DNA of 64,000 nt from Halomonas huangheensis (GTDB lineage Bacteria > Pseudomonadota > Gammaproteobacteria > Pseudomonadales > Halomonadaceae): NCBI RefSeq assembly GCF_001431725.1, contig NZ_CP013106.1:3844001-3908000 (forward strand). The letters are read 5' to 3'. The notes under the pieces are model-generated. The model worked only from the letters and a program-made list of their open reading frames with translations. It searched no databases and was not told the DNA's origin. The position numbers were made by a program, and so were the translations under genes. Each line of letters starts with the position of its first letter. Within the stretch, counting starts at the first letter, position 1. This document shows positions 1 through 7,922 of the stretch, piece by piece.

Positions 1-1
1 A

Positions 2-820
2 CATTACTTTGATCACATTCACTGCGACAGCCCCCACCTGAACAATTGGAGAGCGCATCACTTTATAAAAATAACAGAGAGGAGAGGGCTAGAGTTACAA
101 AACATCATTTCCGGCTGGCTAAACGGGGAAAAAGAAGATCTTGAAAAAAAAGAAAAATACAAAATCAATGGAAAAAACCTCCTTGCCAAAAGGGTTAACT
201 GGTTACTATCTGAAGTAAATGACGATTGGTATCACTCCATAACAAAAAATAGAAACCCAGAAAACTACGCAATGGATATCACTCCTGATTATGCAGTAAT
301 CGGGAGTGATGGATTCAACCACATAAAAAAAATTGCGAACAATATCAAAATAGTATTTATATTAAGAGATCCTATAGAAAGGGCTTGGTCAGGATTACTC
401 CAAGGCAAAAAGAAAAGGGGTGGGGTTTCAGAATTTATCGAAACCATTGACAGAAACATAGAAAAAATAATTAAGGAATGTACCACTGGAGCTGATGTCG
501 GTGCTAGAAGTAACTACCTAAACACCATAAAAGCCTTGGAAGAATGCGACCTTCTCGACAAAACTCTTATTTTAAAATATGAAGACATAAGTCGGGACCC
601 AAAAAAATTCATAGAAGAAATTTACGATTTTCTTGACACTCCCCCACCTGAAAAAGAGAAGGAGTTCTGGAAAAATGTTGAAAACAAAGTTTATGTTACC
701 AATGGAAAAAAGAGCATACCTGAAGAACTAAAGCTTGAGCTAAGTAAATTCTACGCCCCCATGATTAAAAGCCTATCGCATTACACAGACATCCCTCCCG
801 AGTGGGATTCAAATAAATAA
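2..820 (+). CDS. Sulfotransferase, PAPS-dependent (5' end outside window)
   Basis: The reading frame is open from base 2, so the start codon lies before the window; the visible part is 272 residues. The first residues (HYFDH) fit the segment that follows the 5'-phosphosulfate loop in bacterial sulfotransferases. DITPDYA and the 3'-phosphate-binding stretch IVFILRDPIERAWSGL are seen further on. Family knowledge: these enzymes move sulfate from PAPS to a hydroxyl or amino group, often on a glycan. The gene is much richer in A and T than the DNA after 7 kb, which suggests recent transfer. The P-loop itself is not visible. Its place in a polysaccharide locus makes a sugar acceptor likely, but this is inference. 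Confidence 0.85.
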   Translation, partial: HYFDHIHCDSPHLNNWRAHHFIKITERRGLELQNIISGWLNGEKEDLEKKEKYKINGKNLLAKRVNWLLSEVNDDWYHSITKNRNPENYAMDITPDYAVIGSDGFNHIKKIANNIKIVFILRDPIERAWSGLLQGKKKRGGVSEFIETIDRNIEKIIKECTTGADVGARSNYLNTIKALEECDLLDKTLILKYEDISRDPKKFIEEIYDFLDTPPPEKEKEFWKNVENKVYVTNGKKSIPEELKLELSKFYAPMIKSLSHYTDIPPEWDSNK

Positions 821-916
821 CACCACCATAAAATGAAATAAAAAACACTTATCCTGTAGCATTATCATTTAGCCACCAAGCTCACTCCCACTCTCCACAC
901 CCTAGAGTTTAACTTC

Positions 917-2383
917 ATGAACAAGCTTATAGACAGCCAAAACAACATTGCCATATTGGAGTTCTCTAAGTGCATCGGGGTAGGTAGAGGTACTGCATTA
1001 AGGTGGCTATGGTCGAACAGAGACCTGTTTCATGCAAGACCAGAAAACAACGGATACAATGCTAACATTCCTGAACTAATTAAAAGAGCAAAAAATCTAC
1101 AAGACCATCTTTCAATAATGAGGCTTTTCCGGAGAAGAAAGGCCCAAGGGATCAGGGGTGATATAAAACACCTCCGCCTCGTATGTGATTTTCTAGAAAA
1201 AACCGAATGGGGAATAAAAAAAATAAGCATTGACAACCTCCACAACAAAGATAAAGTAACATTCATATTAAACGACATCCTTAGATCGGGGGTTCACTCT
1301 AGAGTAATCATCCTTCACATTTTAAGCATTGCTTCCCACAAAAAAATAAAAACCGTTAATATCATATATCTCAACGAAGCAAATATACCGAACAATGACT
1401 CAAGAATCATTGAAGCAAAATTAAAATCCTCTCTCTTATCATTTTTGCAAAAAACTCCTGAAAGCTGCCTTGACAACAACCAAGAAGACGTAATATCCAA
1501 AATAAACATCGTCGTACCAACTACTTCTGAAAACTTCCAGAACAATCTTTCCGGAATAGTTTTTAGATTCCAAGGGGGCTCCCCTCTCCTTTCGCATCAT
1601 ATATTTCTCAGAGAAATATTCAAAAACAGATTTGTAGCGACAATAACTTTCAGCTCTAGAGTCAAAGATTCCAAATTTACTGACATAATACTTTCAAGAA
1701 ACAAAAAAGATCTTGAAGAAAAGGAAGTCCCATATCCCTTTCCGAACACCTATCGGCCCATCCAAAAAATAAACAAAACAGCATTCTTGCAGAGGAGGAA
1801 TATTATAACCAGTGTTTATGGTGGCGAAAGAATCCATCGTTTCTTTGGGAATGCTAACAAACAAGATATAGAGTATATTGAAAATATACTAACCGACAGT
1901 AATGTTGAAAAATGGGTACTAGTGGGAGCCAGCGACGTTAATAGTGCATACGCTTCTGCAATGAAAGTGCTTAGCGAACACTCCTACCGGAAAATCTCTA
2001 TTATAGGAAGGGCCGACCTAAAAACCTTGTACCGTGAGGCAAAAATCTTCCTTGCATTACCCGGAATTTTTGGTGGTGGTGGTGGCGCTTCAGAAGCAGT
2101 AGCCAACGGAGTTCCTATTATAACCCATATTGACAAAGACTCCGATATCTCAAATTCCTTTACAGATGATGCTCAATTTTCTGATACAGAACAGGCATTA
2201 ATTTTTTTATCAAACGGACTAGTTTCACAAAATATTATTTATAATCTTTTGTGCAAACAGCAAGGCGAAATGGAAGAAAAATTTAATTTAAAGGCATCCG
2301 GGGAAAGGATTTACGAGATACTAGAGAAAAGTGTAAAATCGGGTAAATTTGATCATAAATTTCGAGCGGCTGAAAACACATGA
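917..2383 (+). CDS. Glycosyltransferase-like protein (GT-B type C-terminal half)
   Basis: This 488-residue protein is not firmly recognised. The C-terminal third (about residues 330-470) looks like the donor-binding half of a GT-B glycosyltransferase: a VLVGASDV-like strand, then IIGRADLKTLYREAKIFLALP and GGGGGASEAVANGVPII, the usual pattern in which a conserved acidic residue binds the nucleotide sugar. The N-terminal part is basic and helical, with no motif I can name. The gene is very AT-rich with many AAA and ATA codons, like the sulfotransferase before it. Its stop overlaps the next start by 4 bp (ATGA), so it is probably translationally coupled to the aminotransferase. A role in assembling the surface polysaccharide is inferred from context. 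Confidence 0.6.
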   Translation: MNKLIDSQNNIAILEFSKCIGVGRGTALRWLWSNRDLFHARPENNGYNANIPELIKRAKNLQDHLSIMRLFRRRKAQGIRGDIKHLRLVCDFLEKTEWGIKKISIDNLHNKDKVTFILNDILRSGVHSRVIILHILSIASHKKIKTVNIIYLNEANIPNNDSRIIEAKLKSSLLSFLQKTPESCLDNNQEDVISKINIVVPTTSENFQNNLSGIVFRFQGGSPLLSHHIFLREIFKNRFVATITFSSRVKDSKFTDIILSRNKKDLEEKEVPYPFPNTYRPIQKINKTAFLQRRNIITSVYGGERIHRFFGNANKQDIEYIENILTDSNVEKWVLVGASDVNSAYASAMKVLSEHSYRKISIIGRADLKTLYREAKIFLALPGIFGGGGGASEAVANGVPIITHIDKDSDISNSFTDDAQFSDTEQALIFLSNGLVSQNIIYNLLCKQQGEMEEKFNLKASGERIYEILEKSVKSGKFDHKFRAAENT

Positions 2384-3495
2384 AAGAACCTATCTACGTC
2401 ACCCAGCCATATCTCCCACCACTGGAAGAGTTTACTGAATATCTGCAAAAAATATGGGATGATAAAAGGCTTACCAATAATGGGCCGATGCACCAGAAAC
2501 TTGAGAATGAGCTGTGTGAATATCTTGGTGTACCGGAAATCGCTCTTTTCAACAATGGCACCATCGCTCTTCTTACAGCTCTGCAAGCCCTGCGCATTAC
2601 AGGGGAGGTCATCACGACGCCATATAGTTTTGTAGCAACGGCCCATTCGCTTCTGTGGAACGGAATAAGTCCTGTATTCGTTGATATTAACCCAGATACA
2701 CTCAATCTTGATCCGAAAAAGATAGAGGCTGCCATCACTCCTCATACCAGCGCGATCATGCCCGTTCATTGCTATGGAAACCCCTGCGATGTAAAGGCCA
2801 TTCAGGAAATCGCCGACAACTACAATCTCAAGGTCATCTACGACGCGGCCCATGCGTTTGGCGTGCAGGACGAGGGTGGTAGTGTGCTGCGTCATGGTGA
2901 TCTAAGCGCTATCAGCTTTCACGCCACCAAGGTGTTCAACACCTTTGAGGGCGGAGCAATCGTGTGTCCAGACGCCAAGACCAAGCAACGAATCAACAAC
3001 CTCAAGAATTTTGGTATCGTTGATGAGGTTACTGTGGTCGCCCCCGGTATCAATGGGAAGATGAGTGAAGTCAACGCAGCCTTTGGCTTGCTACAGCTTC
3101 AACATATCGAGCACGTTCTGGCTAGCCGAAAGGAAATTGCACAACTCTATGGAGAGTACCTTTCAAGCGTCAGCGGAATTACGGTTGTACCACATTCTGG
3201 CCAAACGGTTTCCAACCATGCCTATTATCCAATTCTGGTCGGCGAGGAGTATCCACTAACACGTGATGAGCTTTACCAGAAACTCAAGGATAATGGAATT
3301 TTTGGCCGCCGTTATTTTTACCCGCTGATAAGTGAATTCTCGATGTATCGTGGAATGCCCTCAGCAGCACCTGAGAATCTACCGGTAGCAAGCGGTGTGG
3401 CCGAGAAGATATTGTGTCTTCCCATCTACCCGACGCTTGATCATCTCGCGATAGAAAAGATAAGTGATATTATCGCAAATCCACACAGCTTCTGA
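2380..3495 (+). CDS. DegT/DnrJ/EryC1/StrS family sugar aminotransferase
   Basis: A 371-residue PLP enzyme of the family that aminates nucleotide-linked keto sugars using glutamate. VIYDAAHAFG contains the Asp that contacts the PLP pyridine nitrogen. SFHATKVFNTFEGGAIV carries the Schiff-base lysine at about residue 184. FNNGTIALLTALQAL is the N-terminal phosphate-binding segment. Length is normal for the family. It overlaps the gene before it by 4 bp and is followed after 14 bp by a PLP decarboxylase. Which sugar it acts on cannot be told from the sequence. No 4,6-dehydratase gene is visible in the window, so its substrate must be made elsewhere. An amino-sugar role is likely; a cyclitol or another keto substrate is possible. 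Confidence 0.88.
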   Translation: MKEPIYVTQPYLPPLEEFTEYLQKIWDDKRLTNNGPMHQKLENELCEYLGVPEIALFNNGTIALLTALQALRITGEVITTPYSFVATAHSLLWNGISPVFVDINPDTLNLDPKKIEAAITPHTSAIMPVHCYGNPCDVKAIQEIADNYNLKVIYDAAHAFGVQDEGGSVLRHGDLSAISFHATKVFNTFEGGAIVCPDAKTKQRINNLKNFGIVDEVTVVAPGINGKMSEVNAAFGLLQLQHIEHVLASRKEIAQLYGEYLSSVSGITVVPHSGQTVSNHAYYPILVGEEYPLTRDELYQKLKDNGIFGRRYFYPLISEFSMYRGMPSAAPENLPVASGVAEKILCLPIYPTLDHLAIEKISDIIANPHSF

Positions 3496-3509
3496 TGCTG
3501 GACTGATTG

Positions 3510-4751
3510 ATGAACAAACTCTACTCTTGGCACGATACAAATGCTTTATTGGATGAGCATGGCGGAGTCGCCTATGTCTTTCACTCACAGAATTTCCTCA
3601 AAAACGTAGAGTCTTTGCGTACCGCGTTCAAGAGGAACTACAGAAACTTCGGCATTGGCCTTTCCTACAAGACAAATTATCTTCCAAAATTATGTAGCAT
3701 CGCCGATCGCCTAGGGTTGTATGCCGAAGTTGTATCCGGCATGGAGTATCAACTCGCCAAGGCGATAGGAGTAGATGGTAGAAACATTATATTCAATGGG
3801 CCAGGCAAGAGTCTGGAGGAAATACAGCAGGCTTTTTCCGATGGGGCGCTGGTCAATGTCGATAGCCTGAGTGAGGCTATATTGATTAATGGTATCGCGC
3901 ACGATATGCCAGGCATAACAAAGCGAGTCGGGCTTCGCTGCAACCTGGATTTGCAATGGAAAGGCCGAGAGTCACGCTTCGGGTTGAGTGAAACAAGCGG
4001 CGAGCTGGAACGAGCAGTCGCGGTCTTGCGCGACGCTCCAAACGTTTTCGTGGAAGGCCTGCATTGTCACACGTCGTTCGACCGCTCTGCAGAATCCTAC
4101 GCCCGCAGAATGCAGCGTCTTATTGAGCTGGCTGATACCATCTTTCCAGATGCTCCTCCGAAATTTCTGGATATCGGGGGGGGGATTTTTGGTCCAGTAC
4201 CGGAAGACCTGGCGAGTCAGTTTGCGATTCGCCCCCCAACCTACGATGACTATGCCCAGGCTATCTGTGCGCCGCTAAAGGCGCATTATGGTGACGATGG
4301 CCCAGAGCTTATTATCGAACCCGGTGTCGGCTTGCTGGCAAATGTGCTGGACTACCTATTTCGAGTCGACCACGTTAAACAAGTAGGCAGCCGGTGGTTT
4401 GCAGTGACCACCGGCGCGGCACATCAAATCAAGATTGTGCCAAATGAGGTAAATCCATCCACGGTAGTTTACCCCTCTACAATCAGTAACCATGAAACCA
4501 TGATATCAGATAGCAATGTGGATCTTGTTGGATTTACTTGCCTGGAACATGATGTCATCTACCGGGGATTCTCGTCTGCATTAAAGAGAGGAGATGTACT
4601 GGTATCTCGCAACGTGGGAGCCTATTCAATGGTGATTTCTTCTGATTTTATTCGAACCACACCACCTGTGCTCGAATACATGGGTGGCGAGTGGCAGGTT
4701 TTACGAGAGAAGGTCACCGTTGATAAATTACTGAACCTCTACAGGTGGTAA
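3510..4751 (+). CDS. PLP-dependent fold-III amino acid decarboxylase (DAP/Orn decarboxylase family)
   Basis: A 413-residue protein starting at the ATG at 3510; a TTG three bases earlier is in frame but less likely. The alanine-racemase-type barrel of group IV decarboxylases is shown by LSYKTNYLPKL, with the PLP lysine near residue 54, by GLHCHTSFD, and by FLDIGGGIFG, the glycine-rich phosphate-binding loop. The C-terminal half ends in RNVGAYSMV, where diaminopimelate decarboxylases carry DxGAY. Relatives decarboxylate meso-DAP, lysine, ornithine or carboxy-spermidine. Here the gene sits between a sugar aminotransferase and a sulfotransferase/ATP-grasp pair, so it probably makes an amine for decorating a glycan rather than lysine. 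That role is inference. Confidence 0.82.
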   Translation: MNKLYSWHDTNALLDEHGGVAYVFHSQNFLKNVESLRTAFKRNYRNFGIGLSYKTNYLPKLCSIADRLGLYAEVVSGMEYQLAKAIGVDGRNIIFNGPGKSLEEIQQAFSDGALVNVDSLSEAILINGIAHDMPGITKRVGLRCNLDLQWKGRESRFGLSETSGELERAVAVLRDAPNVFVEGLHCHTSFDRSAESYARRMQRLIELADTIFPDAPPKFLDIGGGIFGPVPEDLASQFAIRPPTYDDYAQAICAPLKAHYGDDGPELIIEPGVGLLANVLDYLFRVDHVKQVGSRWFAVTTGAAHQIKIVPNEVNPSTVVYPSTISNHETMISDSNVDLVGFTCLEHDVIYRGFSSALKRGDVLVSRNVGAYSMVISSDFIRTTPPVLEYMGGEWQVLREKVTVDKLLNLYRW

Positions 4752-4754
4752 CCC

Positions 4755-5777
4755 ATGGAATCGGATATCTTGAAACACTCCGGAAGACGGACAGTGCACT
4801 TCCGCCCGAATGATAATCTGGCTGCACTGATCAAGGAGCTACAGGCGTACCTGTCACCTGCTCAGGAAAAAGTAAACCTCTCCTTCAAGTCACCAGAAAA
4901 ACCCATAATTGGTGTAATCGGTTGCCCACGTTCAGGTACCACATTCCTGACTCAGCTGCTTATTTCCTCGGGAGCGGTCTCCTACCCCAGCAATTTGATG
5001 TCACGTTTCGCCTACGCACCATACATGGGTGCGCTTATACAGCAGCTTTTACTTAACCCTGATTATGACTTGGGAAGTGAGTTTTCGGACTTGCGTTCCT
5101 CCAGCGATTTCTCTTCCAATGTGGGAAAGACGACAGGCGCATTGGGAATCAGTGAATTCTTTCATTTCTGGCGACGATTTACACCGAACCATGACCCGGG
5201 ACACATAGATGAGTCCAACCTTGATAGGGTTGACATCGAAGGAATGCGGAAAGAACTCGCCAGCATTGAGGCAGTATTTGGAAAGCCGCTGATGTCCAAG
5301 GCAATGATGCTTCAGTACAACATTGATTTTTTTGCCGAAAATTTCCCTGAAATAAAATTTATTTATATTAAACGCGATCCTTTGTACCTTATGCAGTCAA
5401 TAAAGCAAGCAAGGATAAAGTATTATGGTGACGAGAGTGTCTGGTGGTCAGTAAAACCGAAAGAGTACGATTTTCTCAAGGATGCCTCTCCCGACCATCA
5501 AGTAGCAGGTCAAGTGCTTTTTACTCATCAGGCGATCATGAACAAGGCAAGGAATCTTTCTCCTGATCGATTTATGGCAGTGGACTACGAAGAGGTGTGC
5601 GCCAAACCAAAACAATTTCTTCATCAGCTTTCGGAACAGTTCGAAATGCCGGAATTTTCCGAAAACATATCGCAGGTCGAAGATGCCTATACATCGGGAA
5701 ACTCCAAGCGCCTCCCACAGGCGGACCTGGATAATCTGATGGCTTGCTATGACGGACTCAAGTTGAAATACCTATGA
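4755..5777 (+). CDS. Sulfotransferase family protein
   Basis: A 340-residue protein with both PAPS-binding motifs: GVIGCPRSGTTFLTQLL at about residues 51-67 (5'-phosphosulfate loop) and IKFIYIKRDPLYLMQSI near residue 205 (3'-phosphate binding, with Arg and downstream Ser). It starts 3 bp after the decarboxylase and overlaps the ATP-grasp gene by 4 bp, so the four genes from 2380 to 6781 look like one translational unit. It differs from the sulfotransferases at 2-820 and 6957-7922, which suggests a different acceptor. Acceptor unknown; a modified glycan or the product of the neighbouring ligase are the natural candidates. Confidence 0.85.
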   Translation: MESDILKHSGRRTVHFRPNDNLAALIKELQAYLSPAQEKVNLSFKSPEKPIIGVIGCPRSGTTFLTQLLISSGAVSYPSNLMSRFAYAPYMGALIQQLLLNPDYDLGSEFSDLRSSSDFSSNVGKTTGALGISEFFHFWRRFTPNHDPGHIDESNLDRVDIEGMRKELASIEAVFGKPLMSKAMMLQYNIDFFAENFPEIKFIYIKRDPLYLMQSIKQARIKYYGDESVWWSVKPKEYDFLKDASPDHQVAGQVLFTHQAIMNKARNLSPDRFMAVDYEEVCAKPKQFLHQLSEQFEMPEFSENISQVEDAYTSGNSKRLPQADLDNLMACYDGLKLKYL

Positions 5778-6781
5778 ACATCCTACTAACCAGTGTTGGG
5801 CGCAGAAGCTACCTAGTCAACTACTTCCAGGAAGCTCTTGGTGACCGTGGTAAGGTGGTTGGCGCCAATATGTTTTCGGACGCGGCCGGGATGTTCGCTT
5901 CCGACATTGCTGTCGTAACGCCACCATCCAGCAGCAATGAATACGTGCCGTTTCTTCTTGATATTTGTCATAAATACGACATCCAACTATTGAGTTCATT
6001 GCATGATCTCGATGTCTTCATGTTAAGCCAGCAGAAAACAATCCTTGAAGAGGCTGGTGTTCGGCATACATTGCCAAGTGCGGAATGGGGGCGACTAGCT
6101 CTCGACAAATTTTCCTGCAACGAAATGCTGAAGAAGGCGGGAGTACCAACACCCTGGACCTCCACCAACTTGCAGCACGTACAGGAAGCCATCAGGGATG
6201 GAATCATTGCATACCCTTTAATGGTGAAAGCTCGCACTGGCTTCGGCTCACTGGGCCTGAAGATCTGTCATGATGAAGGGGAGCTGAATGCAGCCTTTCA
6301 CACGGCGGCAGAGGCGGTGCTGGCATCTGGCGCAGGTGATTTTCTGGCATTACCGGATGATTCACTGGTCATCGTTCAGCCCTTGATTACTGGACGCGAA
6401 GTCTGCCTTGGCATCGCCAATGATCTTGAGGGTGACTACCAGGCACACTTTGCCTGTGAGGTACATGCCATGCGTGCGGGTGAGAGCGATATTGCCACTA
6501 GTGTCGAACGTGGCCCTTTCTCTTCCCTGGCGATGTCGTTCAGCAAGATGACTCGCCATCCAGGCATCTGGGGTGTGGACTGCCTTGACGACAACGGCAC
6601 CTATAGAGTTATTGACGTCAACCCACGTTTTACTGGAGATTATCCTTTTCACCATCTGAGTGGCGCCAATATTCCTGCTGCACTGGTTGCCTGGGCGGAA
6701 GGACGAACTCCCGATAGTTCCTGCTTTGATTTTCACCCCGGTATAAAAGGCTATAAAGATTTAACACCCAGGTGCGCCTGA
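5774..6781 (+). CDS. ATP-grasp domain ligase (CarB/PylC-like)
   Basis: A 335-residue protein that opens with a pre-ATP-grasp Rossmann segment (MNILLTSVGRRSYLVNYF). The central ATP-grasp domain shows YPLMVKARTGFGSLGL (nucleotide-binding Lys and glycine loop), VQPLITGREVCLG (E/K region) and VIDVNPRFTGDYPF (metal-binding Asn with acidic neighbours). Such enzymes activate a carboxylate as an acyl phosphate and join it to an amine or thiol. With an aminotransferase, a decarboxylase and a sulfotransferase in the same operon, a plausible job is forming an amide between an amino compound and a carboxylate on a sugar or small molecule. Substrate unproven. It overlaps the sulfotransferase by 4 bp. Confidence 0.85.
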   Translation: MNILLTSVGRRSYLVNYFQEALGDRGKVVGANMFSDAAGMFASDIAVVTPPSSSNEYVPFLLDICHKYDIQLLSSLHDLDVFMLSQQKTILEEAGVRHTLPSAEWGRLALDKFSCNEMLKKAGVPTPWTSTNLQHVQEAIRDGIIAYPLMVKARTGFGSLGLKICHDEGELNAAFHTAAEAVLASGAGDFLALPDDSLVIVQPLITGREVCLGIANDLEGDYQAHFACEVHAMRAGESDIATSVERGPFSSLAMSFSKMTRHPGIWGVDCLDDNGTYRVIDVNPRFTGDYPFHHLSGANIPAALVAWAEGRTPDSSCFDFHPGIKGYKDLTPRCA

Positions 6782-6956
6782 CGACCATAAAGGCCCTCGA
6801 CCCAATTTGCATACAGAGTCCAGATTCTGGACTACCAGGTGCGACATCTATTTCATCAGGTGTGGTGCTGCATGAATGATTGCTGCCACCTGGCCAAAGC
6901 TATTTCAATAACGGGTAGAGCCCAGCAGACCCGCGATATTCAGGAGGCAACACGAG
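6782..6956. other. Intergenic gap with small hairpin (6817-6833)
   Basis: The gap separates the ATP-grasp operon from the next sulfotransferase. It contains a perfect 7-bp inverted repeat with a 3-base loop, AGTCCAG/CTGGACT. There is no T-run after it, so a terminator is not certain. A clear ribosome binding site, AGGAGG at 6942-6947, lies 9 bases before the GTG start of the next gene. Confidence 0.4.
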
Positions 6957-7922
6957 GTGGCCTTGTTTTTTGTCCACATCCCGAAAACTGCCGGCACCAG
7001 CTTTCGTCTCGGTGCAGAGCGTCACTTCGGTTCTGACAACATTATTTATGATTATGGGACCAAGGCTCGTGAAACCAGCGAGATGGTCAAGGAAACGCTG
7101 TATGGAGACCACACGGATTTATGGAAATTTGGACAGAGGTTCCATGAAAAAGGTGCTGCTCTGGTCGCTGGCCACGTCAATATTGGTCGCTTCGTTTCCA
7201 TTTTTGGAGCCCAGAATACTGTTACTTTCCTGCGCGACCCTCTCCAGCGCATGGCATCGGAGTATGCCCACTTCGTTCGTCATTTCGACTACAAGGGTTC
7301 CTTTAAGGAGTTCTACTCTCGTCCCGTGATGCAGAATCGTCAAAGCAAGATCCTGCACGGAGTAAACCTCGAAGCCATTGGTCTGCTGGGCTTGACCGAG
7401 CGCTATGCGGACAGCCTGGAACTGATCAACGCACTCTATGGTATCGATATCCTGCATCGAGAAGATAATCAGGGTAAGTCCAGCCTGGCGGCGCCACATA
7501 AATTCACTGCCGAGGATGAAGCAGAACTCAAGCGCCTGAACCATCGCGACATCACAAGCTATAAATACAGTAAGCAGCTCTTCGACATACGGATGGAGCT
7601 GTTTCGAGATGGTCTTCCCTACGCTCACGCTCACTTGGTAGAGGCCGGCAAACAGCGTGTAGCAGGCTGGGCCTGGTGGGCAGGAGACAACGATGCTCCT
7701 GTCGAAGTAGAAGTCTGGATCAATAGCGACCACGTCAGCACAGTACCCTCTATAGATCATCGGCCAGGACTCTGCCGACTTTTGCCACCACGCGGGGGCT
7801 ATGTTGGCTTTCATCTGCCAGTAAAATTGAACGCTGGTGATAAGGTTCAGTGTCGGGTGGCTAGAACGGGGCAACGTTTCCCGCCCCAACCGCGCCGAGT
7901 CGTGGAGTCTCAGGACCAGTGA
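6957..7922 (+). CDS. Sulfotransferase family 2-like protein with C-terminal beta domain
   Basis: A 321-residue protein with a GTG start fixed by AGGAGG 9 bases upstream. It begins directly with the phosphosulfate loop, FVHIPKTAGTSF, typical of the carbohydrate sulfotransferase (Sulfotransfer_2) group. NTVTFLRDPLQRMASEY supplies the 3'-phosphate site. The core ends near residue 215. The remaining ~100 residues (GWAWWAGDNDAPVEVEVWIN and on) look like a small beta-sandwich seen attached to glycan-modifying enzymes; that reading is tentative. The stop overlaps the glycosyltransferase start (GTGA), so the two are coupled. Likely a carbohydrate sulfotransferase for the capsule. Confidence 0.8.
   Translation: MALFFVHIPKTAGTSFRLGAERHFGSDNIIYDYGTKARETSEMVKETLYGDHTDLWKFGQRFHEKGAALVAGHVNIGRFVSIFGAQNTVTFLRDPLQRMASEYAHFVRHFDYKGSFKEFYSRPVMQNRQSKILHGVNLEAIGLLGLTERYADSLELINALYGIDILHREDNQGKSSLAAPHKFTAEDEAELKRLNHRDITSYKYSKQLFDIRMELFRDGLPYAHAHLVEAGKQRVAGWAWWAGDNDAPVEVEVWINSDHVSTVPSIDHRPGLCRLLPPRGGYVGFHLPVKLNAGDKVQCRVARTGQRFPPQPRRVVESQDQ

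Noticed and set aside
7119..7889. 256-residue minus-strand open frame opposite the third sulfotransferase
   Set aside because: The plus-strand gene has a strong ribosome site and PAPS motifs; the minus frame has none.
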